Source: Polyangiaceae bacterium (GTDB lineage Bacteria; Myxococcota_A; Polyangia; Polyangiales; Polyangiaceae). Taken from it: a DNA stretch of 64,000 nt. The stretch is taken from NCBI GenBank assembly GCA_023150915.1, contig JAKLKA010000011.1:1-64000 (forward strand), given 5' to 3'. The notes under the pieces were generated by a model that saw only the letters and a program-made list of their open reading frames with translations, ran no database searches and had not been told where the DNA came from. A program made the translations under genes and the position numbers. How positions within the stretch are numbered: the stretch's first letter is position 1; each line of letters begins with the position of its first letter. This document shows positions 58,596 through 64,000 of the stretch, one piece after another.

Positions 58596-60974
58596 TCACG
58601 GCGCCGTGGCCCAGCCGTCGATGCATGCGACGCGCGGGGTCGCATCACGCGTGGTCACGACCGCTTCCACCTCGTGCTCTGCGCCCGCGAATGCAGAGGT
58701 GTCGATCACCGCCAGCTCCGCTCCCGGCAGGTTTCGCAGGCGAAGCGTGCCAACGGGCTTACCGTCGACGGCCACGCGGACGAACGCCGGCTGCCGGCCG
58801 TAGATCACGTTGCCGTCCTCGATGCCGCCCAGCACGATCAGGCGCTTGCCGAGCGTGGCACGCCATCGCTGGGCAATTGGGCGCCCGCGCGACGGGCTGA
58901 CGGCTGTCATGACGCGCGTTGCGCCACCCAACCGACAGGGGCGGGGCGCGAGGCCCCCCCGCGTTTCACTCAGCTTCGACCCGATCTGCAGCCCCTCGAT
59001 GCCGACCAGCCGATAGTGCCCGATGCGGCGGTCATCGATCTTGCCCGGCAGCGAGCGAAGGGCCCGGCTCAGATCGTTCTCGCGACCGTGCCGCAGCACG
59101 AACCACGCACGCGGGTGGCCCAGTGCGCCGCTGGGACCGAGCGCCGGATCGAGCACCTCGCGGGTGGTGGCTACGGGCGGGGGTGCGGTGGAAAACAGCG
59201 GCTTGGGCTGCACGAAGGCCACGCTCCAGTCGCTGCGATCGACCAGCACGTCCCCGGGGCGCAGCGTGCCGGTGAGGTGCGCCGCGAGCGCGCTGGCGCC
59301 CGCGCGGCTGCGAGCCACGAACAGCGTCCACACGAGGTAGGCGCCACACGCGCTGGCCAGCGCGAAGGCCAGCACGGCCACGCGGAGCCCCAGCCGGGAC
59401 ATGGGGCGGGGCGCAGGGGCGCGAGCCAGCGTGTGGCCGCCCGCGACGGCGAACGCGGCGAACAGGGCGCAACCCAGATAGAAGCTGTCCCAGATGATCC
59501 CATTGAACATCACGAACAGCACATAGGCGGTGCCGAGCGGCGCGATGGCGCGCCGGCGGCCGCGAACCACGACCGCGACCAGCAAGCAGAGCGCGGGCAG
59601 CGCGGCCTGGGCGCGGGGCATCCACTCGGTCTTGTCGGCCTCGTAGAGCGGGCCCGAAAACCCGAACTTCTGCCAGAACCAGCTCTCGTGCACCGGGCCG
59701 TATTCGACCAGCCAGCGCAGCGTGCCGAACCAGAATGCGTCGGGGTTTCGGATCACGAAGGGCACCAGCAGAGCCGCCGTCACGCTGCCGGCGAGCGCGA
59801 TGCGCCCCAGCGCGCGGCGCCAGCCCAGGTCGCGCAGCATGGCGACCAGCACGAAGGGCGCGACCACCGCCGCGAAGTGACGGGTGGCGAGGGCGAGCCC
59901 CAGGAAGAACGCGCACAGCCACCAGCGCTTCTGCAGGGTGGTGCAAAGAAGCAGCGCCAGCACGAACCACCAGGCATGGGGCTCGGCATAGATGCCGTTC
60001 CAGGCCAGGCTGGGCGAGAACAGCCACACCGCGCCGAAGGCTACGGCGGCGCCCTGAGCGCGCTCGCGCACCGGCTTGTGCACGGCGCTGGCCGCCCAGA
60101 ACAGGCCCAGCACCACCGCCGCGTCGGCCGCGAGCCCCATCAGTCGGAAGTCGGTCGCGCCCAGCAGGCGCGGCAGGCCCCAGACCAGCCACATGCCCGG
60201 CAGATAGGTCAGCGGCACCACGCTGCCCGCCTGCATCTGGTGCAGCCCGTAGGGGTTGGCGCCACTCAGGAACGCGTCTTGCGCGCTCTTCACCAGCGGC
60301 AGCATGTCGCGGGTCGATGGATCGATCTTCCAGGTGTCGAGCCCGACGTAGCGCAGGCCCAGGCCGGCACCGAGCAGCGCCAGCATGCGGAGGAACGGCG
60401 GCACGCGCGGCACGAACAAGAGCGCGCCGAGCACCAGCCCGGCCGACAGCGTGAGGGTGTCGAGATCGGGCCGACCGTAGGGCAACACGGGCAAGCCCTG
60501 CACCCGCAGCTTGCCCACCTGGTGCACCAGAAGCACCAGGGCGATGAGCAGGCCCAAGCGCTCGACGTCGCGGCCCGAACCGCGACCGCGCACCAGGCGC
60601 CAGCCGAGTGCGACCGGATAGGCGGCGAGCACGGGCGCGTAGTGGAAGACCTCGCGTTCGCGCAGCGTGGCCGAGGGCAGTATCGGGTAGCGCTTCGGCC
60701 AGAGCAGCGGGGCCAGGTAGCGTGACGCGAGCCACAGCCCGGCGGCCACCGCCACGAGCCCGGCGACGCGACCGACCCAGACCAGCCACCGCGGCGGAGC
60801 GCTGGGCGGGGCCTCTGGCGTGGGGATCCAGAGCGCGCCGGCCAGGAGCGCCAAGAGGCCCAGGCTGGCGCCCACGGTGTGGCCGAAGGTCGTGCCGACG
60901 TACTCGGCGACCACGACCAACGGCAAGAGCCAGACGAAGAGCCCTGCCAGAGTCCGTTGCGCCGCCACGATCAT
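58596..60974 (-). CDS. Large GT-C-like membrane glycosyltransferase
   Basis: The 792-residue polytopic protein has about fifteen hydrophobic helices (residues 1-590) and an extracytoplasmic C-terminal domain of about 200 residues. A loop reading KSAQDAFLSGANPYGLHQMQ, followed by LPGMWLVWGLPRLLG, resembles the loop of GT87-type alpha-mannosyltransferases (x-G-x-N-P-Y). It is probably a polyprenyl-phosphate-sugar-dependent transferase. The C-terminal domain ends VVTTRDATPRVACIDGWATAP and is beta-rich, perhaps binding the acceptor. No other gene follows on its strand before the LuxR pair. Confidence 0.8.
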   Translation of the reverse strand: MIVAAQRTLAGLFVWLLPLVVVAEYVGTTFGHTVGASLGLLALLAGALWIPTPEAPPSAPPRWLVWVGRVAGLVAVAAGLWLASRYLAPLLWPKRYPILPSATLREREVFHYAPVLAAYPVALGWRLVRGRGSGRDVERLGLLIALVLLVHQVGKLRVQGLPVLPYGRPDLDTLTLSAGLVLGALLFVPRVPPFLRMLALLGAGLGLRYVGLDTWKIDPSTRDMLPLVKSAQDAFLSGANPYGLHQMQAGSVVPLTYLPGMWLVWGLPRLLGATDFRLMGLAADAAVVLGLFWAASAVHKPVRERAQGAAVAFGAVWLFSPSLAWNGIYAEPHAWWFVLALLLCTTLQKRWWLCAFFLGLALATRHFAAVVAPFVLVAMLRDLGWRRALGRIALAGSVTAALLVPFVIRNPDAFWFGTLRWLVEYGPVHESWFWQKFGFSGPLYEADKTEWMPRAQAALPALCLLVAVVVRGRRRAIAPLGTAYVLFVMFNGIIWDSFYLGCALFAAFAVAGGHTLARAPAPRPMSRLGLRVAVLAFALASACGAYLVWTLFVARSRAGASALAAHLTGTLRPGDVLVDRSDWSVAFVQPKPLFSTAPPPVATTREVLDPALGPSGALGHPRAWFVLRHGRENDLSRALRSLPGKIDDRRIGHYRLVGIEGLQIGSKLSETRGGLAPRPCRLGGATRVMTAVSPSRGRPIAQRWRATLGKRLIVLGGIEDGNVIYGRQPAFVRVAVDGKPVGTLRLRNLPGAELAVIDTSAFAGAEHEVEAVVTTRDATPRVACIDGWATAP

Positions 60975-61034
60975 GGTCGCGCGCCGGACGCTAGCACGCG
61001 ACCCGGTCCGGGATCGGCATGATAGGATTCACGG

Positions 61035-61295
61035 GTGACCGAGCACGCCGTCACCGTTCCACCCCCGCGAGACGGCTTTGCCGACGCGCGGGAGGAAGCG
61101 CGCGAGCTCGAGGGTGCGACCTTCGAAGAGCGCTATGCGCTGCTTCGGGCCGCCTGCGCGCTGGTCTTCGACGTGCTCGAGCACCATCCGGAGCGCGAGC
61201 TGATCTTGTCACAACGCGACCCGCTGCCGCCCGACTTTGCGGCCGTGTTCGAGCGGGCGCGGCACGCACGGCCGGCAGGGGCGCCGGGTGGCTGA
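61035..61295 (+). CDS. Small protein paired with nucleotidyltransferase
   Basis: The 86-residue acidic helical protein (REEARELEGATFEERYALLR, AACALVFDVLEHHPERELIL) starts at GTG 61035 and overlaps the start of the nucleotidyltransferase gene by 8 bp. Size, order and overlap are those of an antitoxin or regulatory partner of an MNT/AbiEii-type module. The sequence itself is not one I recognise. Confidence 0.65.
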   Translation: MTEHAVTVPPPRDGFADAREEARELEGATFEERYALLRAACALVFDVLEHHPERELILSQRDPLPPDFAAVFERARHARPAGAPGG

Positions 61296-61851
61296 GCCCA
61301 CTGTGCTCGACGCCACGGCCGACGTGGCTCGTGCGCTCGAGCGGGCCGGCTTCGAGTACGCGGTGGGCGGAGCGATAGCGCTGGCGTACTGGGGCGTCCC
61401 GCGCGCGACCGTCGATGTGGACGTGGGCGTCGCCGCCGAGCCGATGCAACTGCCCGAGCTGTTCGCGGCGCTCCGCGACGGTGGCTGCGACCTGGACGAG
61501 GCGAAGGCTGCCGAAGCGGCCATGCGTGGCGACTTCGGTTGTCGCGCCCGCGGCGTGCGCGTCGACGTGTTTCTGCCCCTGCTGCCCCTGGCCCGAAGTG
61601 CGCTCGATCGTCGCGTACGCGTGCCGTTCGGGGGCAGCGAGCTGTGGATCGTGACCAAAGAGGATGCCATCTTGTTCAAGTTGCTCTTCGGCCGCACCAA
61701 GGATCTGGCCGACCTGGAGCGGCTGTTCGCCATCCACCCCGAAGCGCTGGACCGGGTGTACATGGATCACTGGGTCAGCTCGCTCTTCGCCGAACGAGAT
61801 CAGCGGCGCGTGACCTACGCCGCGTTGTGCGGACGCGCCGGTCTGGTTTGA
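61288..61851 (+). CDS. AbiEii/MNT-like nucleotidyltransferase
   Basis: The 187-residue protein has a DNA polymerase-beta-type nucleotidyltransferase fold. GFEYAVGGAIALAYWGVPRA gives the Gly-Gly motif, TVDVDVGVAAEP the paired Asp, VRVDVFLP the third Asp, and IVTKEDAILFKLLFGRTKDL the C-terminal Lys motif. These are the features of the AbiEii/AbiGii and MNT toxin-antitoxin families. GTG 61288 is chosen because the fold starts at once. The small upstream gene overlaps it. Whether it acts as toxin, as an AMPylating antitoxin or as a housekeeping enzyme cannot be read from the sequence. Confidence 0.8.
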   Translation: MAEPTVLDATADVARALERAGFEYAVGGAIALAYWGVPRATVDVDVGVAAEPMQLPELFAALRDGGCDLDEAKAAEAAMRGDFGCRARGVRVDVFLPLLPLARSALDRRVRVPFGGSELWIVTKEDAILFKLLFGRTKDLADLERLFAIHPEALDRVYMDHWVSSLFAERDQRRVTYAALCGRAGLV

Positions 61852-61854
61852 CGC

Positions 61855-62598
61855 TCAGATCTCGCCGCGCAGCGCCGAGAGCCGCAGCTTCCACACCATC
61901 ATGATGGCCTCGGCGAAGATGCGCCGGCTCATCTTGCTCTGCCCCACGCGCCGATCCACGAACACGATGGGCACCTCTTTCACGCGCAGGCCCCGGAGCA
62001 GCGCGCGATACGTGGTCTCGATCTGGAACGAGTAGCCGTTGGAGCGGATGCTGGCCAGATCCACGGTTCGAAGCGCGTGGGCGCTCAGTGCCTTGTAACC
62101 GGTGGTCAGGTCTTTCACCCCCACGCCCAAGATCAGGCGCGAATACAGCGAGCCGCCTTTCGACAGCACGTGACGCCCGAGGCCCCAGCCCTCGACGCCA
62201 CCGCCGGGGATGTTGCGCGAACCGATCACCACGTCGTTGCCTTCAGCCAGCGCCGCGAAGAACGCCGGCAGGTAGCTGGGGTCGTGGGAAAGGTCGGTGT
62301 CCATCTCGAAGAACCAGCGATAACCTTCGGCCAGGCCGCGCTCGAAGGCCTGCACGTAAGCCGTGCCCAGGCCCAGCTTGCCCGGCCGGTGCATGACACG
62401 GATGCGCGCGTCGTTTGCCGCCAGCTCGTCGGCCACCTCTCCGGTGCCGTCCGGCGAGGCGTCGTCCACCACCAGGATGTGGGCTTTGGGTGCGACATCG
62501 AGCGTGGCGCGCACGAACAGCGGCAGGTTGTCCCGCTCGTTGTAGGTCGGCGTGACGATCAGGGCGCCTTCACCCAAGAGCTGGCCTTGGTCGCTCAT
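61855..62598 (-). CDS. Polyprenol-phosphate mannose synthase-like GT2
   Basis: The 247-residue glycosyltransferase family 2 enzyme has VTPTYNERDNLP at the start, VVDDASPDGTG, and FFEMDTDLSHDPSYLP with the metal-binding Asp residues. GSRNIPGGGVEGWG and DLTTGYKALS follow. The layout matches dolichol/polyprenol-phosphate mannose synthases (Dpm1), which load mannose on a lipid carrier at the inner membrane. Met at 62598 leaves the usual short lead. It would supply donor for the GT-C proteins upstream. The transaldolase-family gene lies 10 bp upstream on the same strand. Confidence 0.9.
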   Translation of the reverse strand: MSDQGQLLGEGALIVTPTYNERDNLPLFVRATLDVAPKAHILVVDDASPDGTGEVADELAANDARIRVMHRPGKLGLGTAYVQAFERGLAEGYRWFFEMDTDLSHDPSYLPAFFAALAEGNDVVIGSRNIPGGGVEGWGLGRHVLSKGGSLYSRLILGVGVKDLTTGYKALSAHALRTVDLASIRSNGYSFQIETTYRALLRGLRVKEVPIVFVDRRVGQSKMSRRIFAEAIMMVWKLRLSALRGEI

Positions 62599-62608
62599 CG
62601 GGCGAACG

Positions 62609-63265
62609 TCACTTCTTCTTGCGGTTCTTCCAGGCGTCGTTGAACTCGGCAATGGTGGTGTCGGTGCGCGGGTTCCACAGCATCTTGCGCAAGATGGGGG
62701 GCGGCACGGTCACGATGTGAGCGCCGTCGATCAGCGCCTCGTTCACGTCCATCATGTGGCGCACGCTGCCGACGATGATCTTGCTGGGCAGACCCTCGCG
62801 ATCGAGGATGGCGCGGGTCTCGCGCACGATGGGCCGCACGTCGTACCCCATGTCTTTCACGCGACCGCTGAAGATGCTGACGTAGGTTGCGCCGGCCAGG
62901 GCCGCCAGGTACGCCTGGTTGAAGCTCATCATGCAGGTGACGTTGGTGGGGACGTTCTTGTCCGCCAGCTGCTTCAGCACCTTCAGCCCCACCTCGGTGA
63001 AGGGCACCTTCACGCAGATGCGTGAGCGGTCCCAGTCCCAGTAGCCGAGGGCCTCGTCCAGCATCTCGCGCTCGGTCTCGGTGGTGAGCTCGACCGAGAC
63101 GTGACCGGTCGAGACCGCCACCACCTCGAGGATGCGCTCTTTCAGATCGGCGTCGGGCGCCTCGCGGCTGATGATCAAGGGGTTGGTGGTGACCCCGGAT
63201 ACGACGCCCCACGAGAAGATCTCGCGGGTCTCTTTCGGGTCCGAGCTGTCCAAGAAAAGCGCCAT
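62609..63265 (-). CDS. Transaldolase / fructose-6-phosphate aldolase family
   Basis: The 218-residue enzyme has the short transaldolase (Tal/FSA) form: MALFLDSSDPKETREIFSWG, VVSGVTTNPLIISRE, the Schiff-base lysine Lys86 in ICVKVPFTEVG, and NVTCMMSFNQAYLAALAG. It forms or cleaves C-C bonds of sugar phosphates (transaldolase of the pentose phosphate pathway or F6P aldolase); sequence alone does not decide. ATG 63265 gives the normal family start. It is followed after 10 bp by the GT2 gene. Confidence 0.9.
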   Translation of the reverse strand: MALFLDSSDPKETREIFSWGVVSGVTTNPLIISREAPDADLKERILEVVAVSTGHVSVELTTETEREMLDEALGYWDWDRSRICVKVPFTEVGLKVLKQLADKNVPTNVTCMMSFNQAYLAALAGATYVSIFSGRVKDMGYDVRPIVRETRAILDREGLPSKIIVGSVRHMMDVNEALIDGAHIVTVPPPILRKMLWNPRTDTTIAEFNDAWKNRKKK

Positions 63266-63337
63266 GGATCTCCTGCCGCGGCCGGCGGCGGGGACCATAT
63301 ACGGGATCCCGCCGGCCTCGGCGAGGGCAATTCGGGC

Positions 63338-63946
63338 TCAGCCCGCGGCGATGATGGCCCGGGCCATTTCGTCCAGCCGCGCGGCCACGAGGTCCGGGCC
63401 CACCGGCGGCCCACCCTTGAGCGGACAGAGCTCGCAGCGGCTGAGCGGGAACACCAGCCCCGCGCGAATGCCAGCGCGGCGCGCGGCCTCGACGTCGCTC
63501 GGCGAGTCGCCGATCATCCACGTCCGCGACGGGTCGAGGCCCGCGTGCTGCATTGCGCGGAGCAGCAGGCCCGGCGCGGGCTTGCGGCACTCGCAACGCG
63601 TGACCAGCGCGGGGTCGCCGCCGGGCCCGCCCTCGGGGTGGTGCATGCACACCTCGAGGGCCGCGATCGGCACCCCCTCACCGGCCAAGTGTGCGATCAG
63701 CGCCTGGTTGGTGCGCTCGACCGCCTGGGCCGAGAACTGGCCCTTGGCCGGCGCCGGCTGGTTGGTGGCGATGGTCAGCGTGAAGCCGGCGGCCGAAAGC
63801 AGCTTCAACCCCTCGAGCACGCCGGGCAAGAGCACCAGGTGGCTGGGGTGAAAGGCCACGCTGATGGCGCCCGAGGCCTCGTCGCGCACCACGTCGATCA
63901 ACGTCGCGTCGCGGTCGACGATCACGCCCTTCTTCAGCTCTGCCAT
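63338..63946 (-). CDS. HAD phosphatase, GmhB/HisB-N-like
   Basis: The 202-residue protein has nucleophile Asp11 and acid Asp13 in IVDRDATLID, Thr-Asn in IATNQPAPAKGQF, Lys in CRKPAPGLLLRAM and IGDSPSDVEAARRAG. The zinc loop CMHHPEGG...RCECRKP is typical of D-glycero-D-manno-heptose-1,7-bisphosphate 7-phosphatase (GmhB) and the HisB phosphatase domain. It probably serves LPS heptose synthesis or a related sugar phosphate. The C-terminus is somewhat longer than in GmhB and adds a Cys pair (SRCELCPLKGG). Start ATG 63946. Confidence 0.87.
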   Translation of the reverse strand: MAELKKGVIVDRDATLIDVVRDEASGAISVAFHPSHLVLLPGVLEGLKLLSAAGFTLTIATNQPAPAKGQFSAQAVERTNQALIAHLAGEGVPIAALEVCMHHPEGGPGGDPALVTRCECRKPAPGLLLRAMQHAGLDPSRTWMIGDSPSDVEAARRAGIRAGLVFPLSRCELCPLKGGPPVGPDLVAARLDEMARAIIAAG

Positions 63947-64000
63947 GGCTCGAAGGTCGCGGACCGTAGCACGCCCTTTCGTGCTCTGCTAAACGCCAAG

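Overview
The window is a high-GC stretch (about 70% GC by eye) of a bacterial chromosome, most likely from a myxobacterium-type organism (Myxococcota, probably class Polyangia). I infer this from the very many lipoproteins with Gly/Ser/Ala-rich linkers after the lipobox, the stand-alone hybrid histidine kinases, the Gcr-type membrane protein, and the frequent ATGA/GTGA gene overlaps. No rRNA, ribosomal protein or phylogenetic marker gene is present, so the placement is an inference.

Region by region. 0.4-3.4 kb: TerB-like protein, hybrid histidine kinase and a small lipoprotein. 3.5-10 kb: exported carbohydrate-active proteins, namely a GH31 glycosidase, a GH-like lipoprotein, a hypothetical lipoprotein and a PL1 pectate lyase. 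10-15 kb: a ferritin-like protein coupled to a lipoprotein, small membrane proteins and lipoproteins, and three gene fragments. 15-22.4 kb: Gcr membrane protein, an exported alpha/beta hydrolase, an intergenic region with a strong terminator and a structured RNA candidate, and a large repeat-rich lipoprotein. 22.5-34.6 kb: NtrY-like kinase, methyl-accepting protein, polytopic GT-C-like proteins and several envelope proteins of unknown function. 34.7-39.5 kb: a Cys-rich lipoprotein behind a textbook sigma-54 promoter, then a VWA plus transglutaminase pair, a lipoprotein, and a small module related to kinase tails. 39.6-47.8 kb: a large hybrid kinase, a string of Cys-rich or Gly-rich lipoproteins, and a decayed glycosidase.

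47.8-55.5 kb is an accessory region and the most interesting part. It holds pieces of at least four toxin-antitoxin operons, nearly all damaged on the toxin side. The pieces share a repeated antitoxin 5' segment, a 16-bp palindrome, a chimeric antitoxin and an IS21-like transposase fragment. The right-hand 2.6 kb (52789-55459) is bounded by a 38-bp perfect direct repeat of the 3' half of a tRNA-Lys gene and carries a tyrosine recombinase next to that tRNA. It therefore looks like a very small integrative element whose only recognisable cargo is toxin-antitoxin modules chained by 4-nt overlaps.

55.7-64 kb returns to ordinary chromosome: two polytopic GT-C glycosyltransferase-like proteins around a pair of LuxR-type regulators, a small protein/nucleotidyltransferase pair, a dolichol-phosphate-mannose-synthase-like GT2 enzyme, a transaldolase-family aldolase and a GmhB-like HAD phosphatase. 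The GT2 enzyme (polyprenyl-phosphate sugar donor) and the GT-C proteins (which use such donors) may act in one envelope glycosylation pathway.
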